Positions 29,074 to 38,024 of a DNA stretch of 64,000 nucleotides are shown here, one piece after another (position 1 is the first letter of the stretch; every line of letters starts with the position of its first letter). The notes below the pieces were generated by a model that made no database searches, was not told the origin of the DNA, and saw nothing but the letters and a program-made list of their open reading frames with translations. The translations under genes and the position numbers were made by a program. Source of the stretch: Alphaproteobacteria bacterium (lineage in GTDB: Bacteria > Pseudomonadota > Alphaproteobacteria > Thalassobaculales > Thalassobaculaceae); NCBI GenBank assembly GCA_022822665.1, contig JAJEAR010000017.1, positions 57,443-121,442 of the forward strand. Reading direction: 5' to 3'.

Positions 29074-29775
29074 ATGAACGATCTTGGCGGCCGTATCGCG
29101 CTGATCACCGGGGCGTCGCGCGGCATCGGTGCGGCGCTTGCCAGGGCGTTCGGCGCTGCCGGCGCCCACGTGATCCTGACCGCACGAACCGTGGGCGGAC
29201 TCGAGGAGGTGGACGACGACATCCGTGCGGCCGGGGGAAACGCAAGCCTGGTCGAGATGGATCTGCGCGACGGTCCGGCCATCGACCGGCTCGGCGCCCG
29301 GATTCACGAACGCTGGAGCCGGCTCGACATCCTGGTCGCCAACGCCGGCATCCTCGGAACCCTCACTCCGCTGCCGCACCAGGACCCCGCCGAGTGGGAC
29401 GAGGTCGTCGCCGTCAATCTCACCGCCAACCTGCGGTTGATCCGTTCTCTTGATCCGCTGCTGCGGATGTCGGATGCGCCGCGCGCGATCTTCGTCTCCT
29501 CGGGCGCGGCACGTATCTGCCGACCCTACTGGGGAGCCTACGCGGTCACCAAGGCGGCTCTCGATGCCATGGTCCGTGTCTATGCGGCGGAGAACGAGCG
29601 CTCGGCGCTCAGGATCAATATCGTCAATCCGGGAGCGACGAGGACCGGAATGCGCGCCGCCGCGTTTCCGGGTGAGGATCCGATGAGCCTGAAGACGCCT
29701 GAAGCCCTGGTTCCGCTGTTCCTCGAACTCGCGTCACCGGCCTCGACGCGGCACGGCGAACTGATCGACGCGTAG
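29074..29775 (+). CDS. SDR family oxidoreductase
   Basis: Short-chain dehydrogenase/reductase of 233 residues with cofactor motif TGASRGIGAALA, the NAG motif in VANAGILG, and active-site residues Ser (VSSGAAR) and YAVTK. GGGGGAGGCAGGG precedes ATG 29074. In alphaproteobacteria an SDR gene of this type commonly follows purF. The substrate is unknown; it is not the FabG of this window. Confidence 0.88.
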   Translation: MNDLGGRIALITGASRGIGAALARAFGAAGAHVILTARTVGGLEEVDDDIRAAGGNASLVEMDLRDGPAIDRLGARIHERWSRLDILVANAGILGTLTPLPHQDPAEWDEVVAVNLTANLRLIRSLDPLLRMSDAPRAIFVSSGAARICRPYWGAYAVTKAALDAMVRVYAAENERSALRINIVNPGATRTGMRAAAFPGEDPMSLKTPEALVPLFLELASPASTRHGELIDA

Positions 29776-29781
29776 GCGCGG

Positions 29782-31134
29782 TCAGCCCGCCTGGTCGTCG
29801 TAGGGATTGCGGCGGCGGCGCAGCGTGAACCGTATCGGGACCGCCGGCAGGTCGAAGCTGTCTCGCAGGTCGTTGACCAGATAGCGGACATAAGAGGTCG
29901 GCAGCATGTCCGGCTGGCTGCAGAAACAGGCAAAGGACGGCGGCCGGGTCCGCACCTGGGTGACGTAGCGCAGGCGGATCCGCCTGCCACGGGACATCGG
30001 CGGCGCATGGCGCTCGAGTGCCGAGTTCAGCCAGCGGTTCAGCTGTGCCGTGGGGACCCGGTGGTTCCAGGTGCGGTAGACGCTGCGCACCTCCTCCAGC
30101 ACCCGGTCCAGCCCCCGCCGGTGCAGAGCCGAGATCGTCACCCATGGCAGGTCACGGACCTGGGGGAGCGAATCGGAGAGCCGTTCGCGGACCATGCGGA
30201 TGACCGCGGGCCGGTCCGATGCCGCGTCCCACTTGTTGACGGCGAGCACCAGCGCCCGTCCTTCCTCGACCACCATGCGCGCGATGGCGAGGTCCTGTCG
30301 TTCCAGCACCATGTTCGCGTCGGTGACCAGGATCACCACATGCGCAAACCGGATTGTCCGGATGGTGTCGGTGACCGACGCGCGTTCGAGACGGTGCGTG
30401 ATCCGGCTTTTCCGACGCAACCCGGCCGTGTCAACCAGCATGATCGGCTGGTCACGCCAGTGCCATCGCACCTCAATGGAATCGCGGGTGATCCCGGCCT
30501 CCGGTCCGGTCAGGACCCGGTTCTCGCCAAGAAAGGCGTTGATCAGCGTCGACTTGCCGACATTGGGCCGCCCGACCACCGCAAGGCGTATGACGCCGTC
30601 TGTCTCTGCGTCTTCGTCTCCGGGCGGCATGGCATCGTGGCGCTCGGTGCACTCGCGAATTGCCTGGTAGAGGTCGGCCATGCCTTCGCCGTGTTCGGCC
30701 GAAATCGGGACCGGTTCTCCCAGCCCGAGCGCAAATGCATCCATCAGCCCGGCCTGTCCGGCCGATCCCTCGCACTTGTTCGCAACCAGGATCGCCTCGC
30801 CGCCCTCGCGGCGCAACCAGCGGGCGAAATGCGCATCCAGCGGCGTGATCCCGACCCGCGCGTCGATCAGCAGGAGGGCGATGTCGGCGTCGGCGACCGC
30901 CTGTTCGGTCTGGCGCTGCATCCGGCCCTCGAGGGCGTCGTCGTCGGCATCCTCGAGTCCGGCCGTGTCGAACAGGCGGAACTCGAGATCGGCGATCCGG
31001 CCGGCCCCCTCGCGCCGGTCCCTGGTCACGCCGGGCGTGTCGTCCACCAGGGCAACACGACGCCCGACAAGCCGATTGAACAGGGTCGACTTGCCGACGT
31101 TGGGACGACCGATGATGGCGATGGTCACGGTCAT
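29782..31134 (-). CDS. der: Ribosome-assembly GTPase Der (EngA)
   Basis: Double-GTPase of 450 residues needed for 50S assembly. Two G domains are visible: the first starts AIIGRPNVGKSTLFN with DTPG, DTAG and NKCEG; the second has VVGRPNVGKSTLIN, DTAGLRRKSR and NKWD. A KH-like domain follows. It is convergent with the SDR gene and is co-directional with bamB, 18 bp downstream of it. Confidence 0.97.
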   Translation of the reverse strand: MTVTIAIIGRPNVGKSTLFNRLVGRRVALVDDTPGVTRDRREGAGRIADLEFRLFDTAGLEDADDDALEGRMQRQTEQAVADADIALLLIDARVGITPLDAHFARWLRREGGEAILVANKCEGSAGQAGLMDAFALGLGEPVPISAEHGEGMADLYQAIRECTERHDAMPPGDEDAETDGVIRLAVVGRPNVGKSTLINAFLGENRVLTGPEAGITRDSIEVRWHWRDQPIMLVDTAGLRRKSRITHRLERASVTDTIRTIRFAHVVILVTDANMVLERQDLAIARMVVEEGRALVLAVNKWDAASDRPAVIRMVRERLSDSLPQVRDLPWVTISALHRRGLDRVLEEVRSVYRTWNHRVPTAQLNRWLNSALERHAPPMSRGRRIRLRYVTQVRTRPPSFACFCSQPDMLPTSYVRYLVNDLRDSFDLPAVPIRFTLRRRRNPYDDQAG

Positions 31135-31152
31135 GGTGCCGCACCCCGGGTA

Positions 31153-32529
31153 CTAGCGGTAGGCGGTGAGCCGGCCGTTGTCCGTCAGGACGTAGAGTGT
31201 TCCGTCGGCAACTACCGGGGGCACGTGAACGGCGTCATCAAGGTCGATCATGTCGGTAATCACTCCGGTCTCCGCCGAGAGCACGGCAAGCGTGCCCTCC
31301 GAACTTGCTACCAGCACCGACCCGCTCACCAGTATCGGCCCGACATGGGTGATCGGATCTTCCCGATCCTCCTCGTCGAGGTAGCGTGGCAGCTGGGTGA
31401 TCCAGCGAACCCTGCCCTGGTCGCGGGTCAGGCAAATGACCTCGGCCTGGTTGGAGACCAGGAACACGAAGTTGCCGGCAACCCATGGGGTCTGGGTGCT
31501 GCCGACGGGACTGTCCCAGATCCTGGTGCCGGTCCGGAAGTCGAGTGCGGAGGTACGGCCCGAGTGGCTGACGGCGATCACGCGGTCGTCGTCGATGACC
31601 GGGTCGCCGCGGATGTCGGCGAGACTGGCCACGCTGGTCGACCGGCGCACGCGGCGCAGGCTGTCGATCCAGAACACCCGGCCGGTGCCAGCGGCAAGGG
31701 CGTAGATCTCGCCCGAGGAGTAGGGGACCGTGACGATGGCGTCCCGGACTGCCGGGTTGGCGTTGCCGAGAAGCGCGGTGACTTCCGATATCCCGGAGTG
31801 AACCCAGAATCGTTCACCGGTCCTGGCGGAGAAAGCGGCCGCCTGGTTGTCGATGGTGATCACGTAGATCTGCTCGTCGCTCCAGGTCGGGGCACTCCTG
31901 ACCGGCCCGGGCGCATTCGCCGTCCAGACCAGTTCTCCGTTCTCCGGCGACATCGCCCGAATGGCCCCGGCGCCGTTGGCGACGAAGACCAGTCCGCCCC
32001 CGGTCGTGATCCCGCCGGCAAACGCCACCTCTTCCTCGTCGGGCGTTGCCGTCTCCCGTTCCCACAACCGCTGTCCGGTCGCGGCACTGAAGGCCGAGAG
32101 CAGACCGTCGCGGTCGAGGGTGAAGATGCGGCCGTCAGCGACCACCGGGGAGGCCAGAATCTGGGTTTCGCTGCTCGACCCGGCACCGATATCCACCTCC
32201 CAGACTGCCTCGGGCACGGTCGGGCCGACGAGGTGTCCCATGACATTGGCCGCGTTGCCGCCGGGCTGCGGCCAGTCCGGATTGCGGACCGCGGCGGGAA
32301 GTGTCACCGGCAGGGATGCGACAGTCGGGTCGACGCCGAGGCTCTCGCCAAGACTGAGGATTGCGATTCGTTCACCCTCGAGCGGTGCGGTGCTGTCGGT
32401 CTCGCCAAGGAAGCCGAGGTCGCAGCCGGCGAGCAGCAGCACCGCAAGCAGGAGCGGGGGCAGACGCAACACGGGGCGCGTTCGACGGTGCGGAGTTGCG
32501 CTTGTATCGTCAGGACGCGGGAAGTGCAT
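31153..32529 (-). CDS. bamB: Outer-membrane assembly lipoprotein BamB
   Basis: Lipoprotein of the BAM complex, which inserts beta-barrel proteins into the outer membrane, up to 458 residues. A signal peptide ends in the lipobox LLLAGC, and the rest is an eight-bladed PQQ-type propeller with repeats such as GRIFTLDRDGLLSAFSAATG and GTRIWDSPVG. ATG 32529 overlaps the yfgM stop by 20 bp; GTG 32472 would give a shorter, more classical signal peptide. Order yfgM-bamB-der is conserved in proteobacteria. Confidence 0.95.
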   Translation of the reverse strand: MHFPRPDDTSATPHRRTRPVLRLPPLLLAVLLLAGCDLGFLGETDSTAPLEGERIAILSLGESLGVDPTVASLPVTLPAAVRNPDWPQPGGNAANVMGHLVGPTVPEAVWEVDIGAGSSSETQILASPVVADGRIFTLDRDGLLSAFSAATGQRLWERETATPDEEEVAFAGGITTGGGLVFVANGAGAIRAMSPENGELVWTANAPGPVRSAPTWSDEQIYVITIDNQAAAFSARTGERFWVHSGISEVTALLGNANPAVRDAIVTVPYSSGEIYALAAGTGRVFWIDSLRRVRRSTSVASLADIRGDPVIDDDRVIAVSHSGRTSALDFRTGTRIWDSPVGSTQTPWVAGNFVFLVSNQAEVICLTRDQGRVRWITQLPRYLDEEDREDPITHVGPILVSGSVLVASSEGTLAVLSAETGVITDMIDLDDAVHVPPVVADGTLYVLTDNGRLTAYR

Positions 32530-33157
32530 GCAGCAACTCGGTCACCCGGGCGCGCATGCGCTGGGGTGTTCGGGCATCGTCCGACAGGGTTTCGAAGGCC
32601 TCCCTCGCGAGCGCCGTTTCACCGGATGACAGCCACAGCAGCGCCTTCAGTTCAAGCGCCATCGGACGCCACGTGCTGCCGACGGCGGCAAGCCTGTCGA
32701 GATCGCGATGCAACTCGTCGGGTGCTGCGGTCTCGAGCCGGGCCGAGACGGATCCGAGCCTGGCAAGGTCGCGAAGCACCAGCGGTGCGTCCTCGTCCTC
32801 GATCACTTCGGTCCAGGCGATCAACGCGCCCTCGACGTCACCGGCGCGCGCGGCGAGCGCGGCCTGTTGCAGCCGGGCGAGGACCGCGTAGCCCGTGCTT
32901 CCCTCCACCGCGAGTGTGCCGAGCGCATCCAGGGCCGCATCGGTCTCGCCGGCGGCGACAAGGCCGCGCCCTTCGTCGTAGGCCGCCGACTCTTCGGCCC
33001 GGACCGTCCTGTCGTAGTACTGCCAGTAGCGCCAGCCGCCGACCGCGGCCACGACGAGGACCGCGGCGGCGATCACCAGCCAGCCGTATTGCTTCCACAG
33101 GCGTGCGGCGCGGTCCTGGCGAAGTTCCTCGTCGATTTCCCTGAAGATGTCGGCCAC
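32510..33157 (-). CDS. YfgM-type TPR membrane protein (SecYEG-associated)
   Basis: YfgM-family protein of 215 residues: a short cytoplasmic N-terminus (VADIFREIDEELRQDRAARL), one membrane span (YGWLVIAAAVLVVAAVGGW, residues 25-43) and a periplasmic TPR-like domain. YfgM is an ancillary subunit of the SecYEG translocon that hands proteins to periplasmic chaperones. The start is GTG 33157. It leads the yfgM-bamB-der set, each gene close to the next. Confidence 0.85.
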   Translation of the reverse strand: MADIFREIDEELRQDRAARLWKQYGWLVIAAAVLVVAAVGGWRYWQYYDRTVRAEESAAYDEGRGLVAAGETDAALDALGTLAVEGSTGYAVLARLQQAALAARAGDVEGALIAWTEVIEDEDAPLVLRDLARLGSVSARLETAAPDELHRDLDRLAAVGSTWRPMALELKALLWLSSGETALAREAFETLSDDARTPQRMRARVTELLHALPAS

Positions 33158-33855
33158 GGGACTGTCCGCCTTGTGATCCGCTGCTGCCTGTCCGCCCGTT
33201 TCCGACGGGCGCGGCAGACTACGCCCGCACCGTGGCAAAATCAAATGACTGCACTGCTCCGCTCCCGCCTTCATGCCGGTGACGCAGGCGTCGCGGCTCC
33301 CGGACCGGCATCTCCGGATCCGCCAACCGGACAGCGGGATCGCCGCGGCCGGGAGGATGATCCTGTCGCGCGTCCGGGGAACCGAGATCCGGTCTGGGAA
33401 CCCGGCCTGGCAGAAACGACCGGAAGGCGATCTGTCCCTCTTCCGACTGGATGCGGGGCCGGAGCGATGCCACACTGATGCTCCAGTGATCGAGACCAGT
33501 GCCACACGACACCCTGCCACATCGTGATGAAACGCATCGATTGCGCGAGCGCGGATCCTGATCGGCAGCACCGTACCGAAGGCCGGTCGCCCGTGCGCAG
33601 TCGGGGCTCTGGCGGACATGACAGGGGCGCCGCCGGTCGGACGCACGGGGAAACAGCGCAGGATCCCCGGCCTGCGCCGACGGCAGGGTGTTTCGGCGCT
33701 CAACGGGAGCGAGGGCCGGTGATCCGCTTCGTGGCGATCGTCGACCGGCAGGATCGCACCAGAGCCCGGAGTGTGTCCGCGCCGCGGGAGCGCGTTCGGT
33801 GCGGCACGGGCCTGCGGACCGGCCGGGCCGTCGCGGCTGTCCTGAGCTGACCTCG
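33158..33855. other. Intergenic region, no gene seen
   Basis: About 700 bp between divergent yfgM and betA. The frames seen are continuations or antisense of neighbours with no family likeness. It should contain the promoters of both operons, but none could be assigned with confidence. Confidence 0.4.
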
Positions 33856-35526
33856 ATGTCCCGGCGTTTCGAGGACGGGTTCGACTACGTGATCGTGGGG
33901 TCGGGATCTGCCGGCTGCGTGCTCGCGGCGCGGCTGTCTGAAGACGGGGGCTCGCGGGTGCTGGTCCTCGAGCACGGCGGTACCGATGCCGGACCGCTCA
34001 TCCAGATGCCGGCGGCGTTGCCCTACCCGAGAAACATGGCGCGCTATGACTGGGGCTATGTCACCGAGCCCGAGCCGCACCTCGGCGGGCGGCGGCTTGC
34101 GACCCCGCGCGGCAAGGTGGTCGGTGGGTCATCCTCGATCAACGGCATGGTCTATGTGCGCGGCCACGCCTGCGACTTCGACGCCTGGGAGGCCGCGGGG
34201 GCGGCCGGGTGGGGCTACCGCCACGTCCTCGGGTACTTCCGGCGCATGGAACAGGCCCATGCCGGCGATCCGGGGTGGCGGGGCACCACCGGCCCGCTGC
34301 ATGTTGCGCGGGGCGCCATGGCGAACCCGCTGTATGACGCCTTCATCCAGGCCGGTGGCGAGGCCGGCTACGGGATCACCGCGGACTACAACGGTGAGCG
34401 CCAGGAAGGGTTCGGCGCGATGGAAATGACGGTCCGGCGCGGCCGGCGCTGGTCTGCCGCCAACGCCTACCTGAAACCCGCCTTGCGCCGGCGCAACCTC
34501 GAACTTCGCACCCGCTGCCACGTCAACCGCGTGCTGATCGAGGAGGGCAGGGCGATCGGGGTCGAGTACGAGACTGCCGGTTCGTCCAGGCGGGTCCGCG
34601 CCCGCGCCGAGGTGGTGCTTGCCGCCTCTGCGATCAATTCGCCGAAGCTGCTCATGCACTCCGGCATCGGACCCGCGGAGCACTTGCGCGATCACGGCCT
34701 CGTGGTCGTTGCCGACCGGCCCGGCGTCGGCGCCAACCTGCAGGACCACCTCGAGATCTACCTGCAGGTGGCGTGCCGCCAGCCGATCACGCTCTACCGC
34801 CACTGGAACCCGCTCTCCAGGGCGTTGATCGGAGCGCGCTGGCTGCTGACGGGTACCGGGCTCGGCGCAACCAATCACTTCGAGGCGTGCGGTTTCGTCC
34901 GCTCGCGCGCCGGGATCAGGTACCCGGACATCCAGTATCACTTTCTTCCCCTTGCGGTTCGCTTCGATGGCCGGATCGCCACGGACGGACACGGGTTCCA
35001 GGTCCATGTCGGGCCGATGCGTTCACCCTCACGCGGACGGATCCGGCTCACCTCGGCTGATCCGCGCGCCGCGCCCTCGATCCTGTTCAACTACATGTCG
35101 CACGAGGAGGACTGGCGGACCTTCCGGGCCTGCGTCCGGCTTACCCGTGAAGTGCTGGAACAGCCCGCGATGGCGCCCTACACCGGCGACGAGATCGCAC
35201 CCGGATCCGCGGTCCGGAGCGACGAGGAGATCGACGAACACGTGAGAGCCGGGGCGGAGAGTGCCTACCATCCCTGCGGAACCTGTCGCATGGGCGATGC
35301 CGGCGACGCCCATGCAGTGGTCGATCCCGAGTGCCGGGTGATCGGGGTCGACGGCCTCAGGGTGGCCGACAGTTCGATCTTCCCTCAGATCACCAATGGC
35401 AACCTCAATGCCCCCAGCATCATGGTTGGCGAGAAGGCATCCGATCACATCCTGGGCCGTGCTCCCCTGCCGGCCGCCAACGACCGGCCATGGATCCATC
35501 CCGACTGGGAGACCCGGCAACGCTGA
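33856..35526 (+). CDS. betA: Choline dehydrogenase (GMC oxidoreductase family)
   Basis: FAD-dependent GMC oxidoreductase of 556 residues. It shows the FAD motif [17 protein letters not shown] at the N-terminus, the GMC signature [15 protein letters not shown], and the C-terminal [12 protein letters not shown] and [10 protein letters not shown] segments with the active-site His and Asn. These fit BetA, which oxidises choline to betaine aldehyde. Other GMC alcohol dehydrogenases are close relatives. No betB, betI or betT lies beside it, so pathway assignment rests on family likeness. Confidence 0.85.
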   Translation: MSRRFEDGFDYVIVGSGSAGCVLAARLSEDGGSRVLVLEHGGTDAGPLIQMPAALPYPRNMARYDWGYVTEPEPHLGGRRLATPRGKVVGGSSSINGMVYVRGHACDFDAWEAAGAAGWGYRHVLGYFRRMEQAHAGDPGWRGTTGPLHVARGAMANPLYDAFIQAGGEAGYGITADYNGERQEGFGAMEMTVRRGRRWSAANAYLKPALRRRNLELRTRCHVNRVLIEEGRAIGVEYETAGSSRRVRARAEVVLAASAINSPKLLMHSGIGPAEHLRDHGLVVVADRPGVGANLQDHLEIYLQVACRQPITLYRHWNPLSRALIGARWLLTGTGLGATNHFEACGFVRSRAGIRYPDIQYHFLPLAVRFDGRIATDGHGFQVHVGPMRSPSRGRIRLTSADPRAAPSILFNYMSHEEDWRTFRACVRLTREVLEQPAMAPYTGDEIAPGSAVRSDEEIDEHVRAGAESAYHPCGTCRMGDAGDAHAVVDPECRVIGVDGLRVADSSIFPQITNGNLNAPSIMVGEKASDHILGRAPLPAANDRPWIHPDWETRQR

Positions 35527-36276
35527 CAGTCCTCTCCCCCGCCAGCCCGGACCCGGCGGACCCTCGAGCGTGGCGGGGTGACGGGTCGGTCCAGAGGCAC
35601 GGTCCGCGCCGGCACCAGCCAACGCGCGCCTGTCCGCCGCGTGATCCGATACCACCTGTCCGGCCCCGGCTTTCCAGTCCGGCGTCGCGGAGACAGGCCC
35701 TGGCGGCGGCCGTGCCCGGAATGCTTGCGCGCTCGGGTTCTCCCCCGATGTCGAGGGCCGCACGCCGGCCGTGCATGACGATAATGACCTGGAGGACCGG
35801 CGCATCCCGGCGGCGCCGGCCCTCGATCCCCGCCCGGCGGCCGAACGCGGGATCTCGCTCTCGTTGCGCCGGGACGCGGGCGGGCCGGCCAAGGTCGGCG
35901 TTGAAGACCTGTTCGCCCCCGGCCTGCCGGGGAACCGCATCGGCGGCGGGGCGGTGAGCTACCGGCAGGCGGAGGCGGCCTGGAGCTTCCCGGCCTTCGG
36001 CGGACGCTTCACCGGCAGCCCGCCAGAAGGCCTCCGCCGTGCTGTCGACCCGTGCGCCTGGCGACGGGCGCGTGTCGATGACGTCGCCGGTCCGCAACGT
36101 GGTTCGGGAAAACCGGCGATGCCCGTGCAGAACCATGTCCGTGCCGGAGAGCGGACCAGACACCGCGGACAGGGCCCGCTTCGGTATCCGGCGCTTTACC
36201 GTTCCGGCGATTTGGGCGACACTATTGTCATGATTCGTTAACCGAAATGACGGTCCGGCGGAGACATCGTGCATTC
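35527..36276. other. Intergenic region, no gene seen
   Basis: About 750 bp between betA and the DUF2794 gene. Overlapping open frames on both strands are Arg/Gly/Pro-rich and match nothing recognised. No RNA gene or repeat was found by eye. Confidence 0.4.
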
Positions 36277-36618
36277 ATGGCGAACCTGATCCGATTTCAC
36301 GGGGGACGCGGTGCGGAGCGCGACGTGTTCTTCAGCAGGAGCGAACTGGCAGCAATTGTCACGGCCTACAGCAGCGGCGTCATCAAGGGGCACTGGCGGG
36401 ACTACGCCATCGATCGCAGCGACAACACCGCGCTGTTCTCGATTTTCCGCAGCAGCCGCGAACACCCTGTCTACGTTTTCGTCAAGACCCATAAACCCGA
36501 CCAGAACCAGCCGACCTTTGCCCTGTTCAACGGGCCGCGCCGACTGGCCAGTTCAACCTCGCTCAACCGGGTGATGGACCGGTTCCGTTCCCTGCCACGC
36601 CTGGTCAGGTTGCCGTAG
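36277..36618 (+). CDS. DUF2794 family protein
   Basis: Small protein of 113 residues of the alphaproteobacterial DUF2794 family, recognised from VFFSRSELAAIVTAYSSGV, the WRDYAID segment and FSIFRSSREHPVYVFVKTH. Function is unknown. ATG 36277 (MANLIRFHGG) is preferred, with GGAGAC upstream; ATG 36247 would add ten basic residues. It is convergent with the secretion adaptor gene. Confidence 0.8.
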   Translation: MANLIRFHGGRGAERDVFFSRSELAAIVTAYSSGVIKGHWRDYAIDRSDNTALFSIFRSSREHPVYVFVKTHKPDQNQPTFALFNGPRRLASSTSLNRVMDRFRSLPRLVRLP

Positions 36619-36652
36619 CCGGGTCCCGGACAGGGTCTCGCGAGCCTCGCGG

Positions 36653-38017
36653 TCACGGTTCGCGCAGCGCGGTCGCGAAACTCGTGGTCAGCGGACTGAC
36701 CAGATAGTCGAACATGGTCCGTTCGCCTACCTTGATGATGCCCATCGCCGGCATGCCCGAGGTCAAGGGCGTGTCGCCGATGCTGTCGCGCAGCGCCTCG
36801 GGATCGAGCGTGATCACCACCTTGTAGGTCGGCGGGGCATAGGCGGCCCGCTTGCGGATGGTACTGGCCGAAACCGACTGCACCACGCCGTCAACCGGTG
36901 GCGTGGTCCGCGGGTTGAATGCGGAGAGGTGAATCCTGACATCGGCGCCGACGTGAACCTGCTCGATGTCGCGGGCCTGGATTTCGGCGACGAGCACCAT
37001 GTCCTCGTTGTCGGGGACGATTTCCATCAGCCGGTCGGCCCGGTTCACCACGCCGCCGACGGTGCGAATCGTCATGTTGTTGACCCTGCCGTCGGCGGGG
37101 GCCCGGATGTCGATCCGCCGCAGCTGGTCGTCGATCAGCTCGAGGTTCTCGCGGGTCCTCGTGATGTCGAAATCGACCCGGTTCAGGCGTTCCGCGGCCT
37201 GGGACCGGCGCACCTGGCGTGCGTTCCCGATCCCGAGCCGGTGCTCGTTGATCCGCTGCAGGCTGCTCGAGATGGAGCCCTCCACCGTGGCGAGCTGCGA
37301 CTGCAGGTGGGCCCGGGCACGCTGGATCTCGAGCAGGCGGGTGTGGGTGGTCAGTTTCTTGTCGTACAGCTCCTGGACCGCGGCAAGCTCGTCCTCGATC
37401 AGCTCGAGCTGCAGGACGATGGATTTCACCTGGGCGCGCAGAGCGGTGACCTCGGTGGTGATCTGCTCGATGCGTTCCTCCCGGATTTCCTGCTGTTGCA
37501 GGAAACTGTCGCGCCGCTTGTGGAAGAGTTCGATCTCCGCCTCGATGATGCCGGCAAGCTCCGGATCGGTGCTGGCCTCGACGAGTTCGGCTGGCAGGGT
37601 CACGTCGGACGCGTCCGAGATCTCCGCGTTCAGCCGGGCCTCCTCGGCGAGATGCGAGATCAGGGCCGAGCGGTGCACCGATGACCGCGCGTCGGTCTGG
37701 ATCGGGTCAAGCCGCAGCAGCACCTGTCCCTTGGTGACCCGGTCGCCCTCGCGGACCAGGATTTCCTTGACCAGCCCGCCCTCGAGATGCTGGACGGTCT
37801 TGATGCCGGAGCGAACTTCGATGGCGCCGTTTGCGGTCACACCGCTCGCGAGCGGGGCAAGGAAGGCCCAGCCGCCGAACACGCCGAAGAACAGAATGAT
37901 CACGACATAGCCGAACCGGCTGGCGCCGCCCCAGGCTGGCCGCCGCGGCTTGCTGCGGAAACTGATGGGGAGCGGCCGGGTCGGCAGGGTCTCGGTCTGG
38001 ACCGTCTGAAGGGTCAT
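36653..38017 (-). CDS. Type I secretion membrane fusion protein (HlyD family)
   Basis: Periplasmic adaptor of a type I secretion system, 454 residues, of the HlyD/PrtE family. It has one N-terminal membrane span (YVVIILFFGVFGGWAFLAPLA), a biotinyl-lipoyl-like domain split by a long coiled coil (about residues 120-290), and a C-terminal beta-barrel ending in EPR. It lies 7 bp after the ABC exporter gene and forms an export pair with it. The TolC-like outer-membrane channel and the secreted substrate are not in the window. Confidence 0.92.
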   Translation of the reverse strand: MTLQTVQTETLPTRPLPISFRSKPRRPAWGGASRFGYVVIILFFGVFGGWAFLAPLASGVTANGAIEVRSGIKTVQHLEGGLVKEILVREGDRVTKGQVLLRLDPIQTDARSSVHRSALISHLAEEARLNAEISDASDVTLPAELVEASTDPELAGIIEAEIELFHKRRDSFLQQQEIREERIEQITTEVTALRAQVKSIVLQLELIEDELAAVQELYDKKLTTHTRLLEIQRARAHLQSQLATVEGSISSSLQRINEHRLGIGNARQVRRSQAAERLNRVDFDITRTRENLELIDDQLRRIDIRAPADGRVNNMTIRTVGGVVNRADRLMEIVPDNEDMVLVAEIQARDIEQVHVGADVRIHLSAFNPRTTPPVDGVVQSVSASTIRKRAAYAPPTYKVVITLDPEALRDSIGDTPLTSGMPAMGIIKVGERTMFDYLVSPLTTSFATALREP

Positions 38018-38024
38018 GGTCTCC

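Noticed and set aside
26598..29282. An 894-codon minus-strand frame opposite cvpA and purF
   Set aside because: Antisense to well-supported genes, with low-complexity translation; judged an artefact of base composition.
30007..33144. A 1045-codon plus-strand frame opposite der, bamB and yfgM
   Set aside because: It is antisense to three well-recognised genes, is Arg/Asp/Gly/His-rich and has no family likeness. Such frames are a by-product of high GC.
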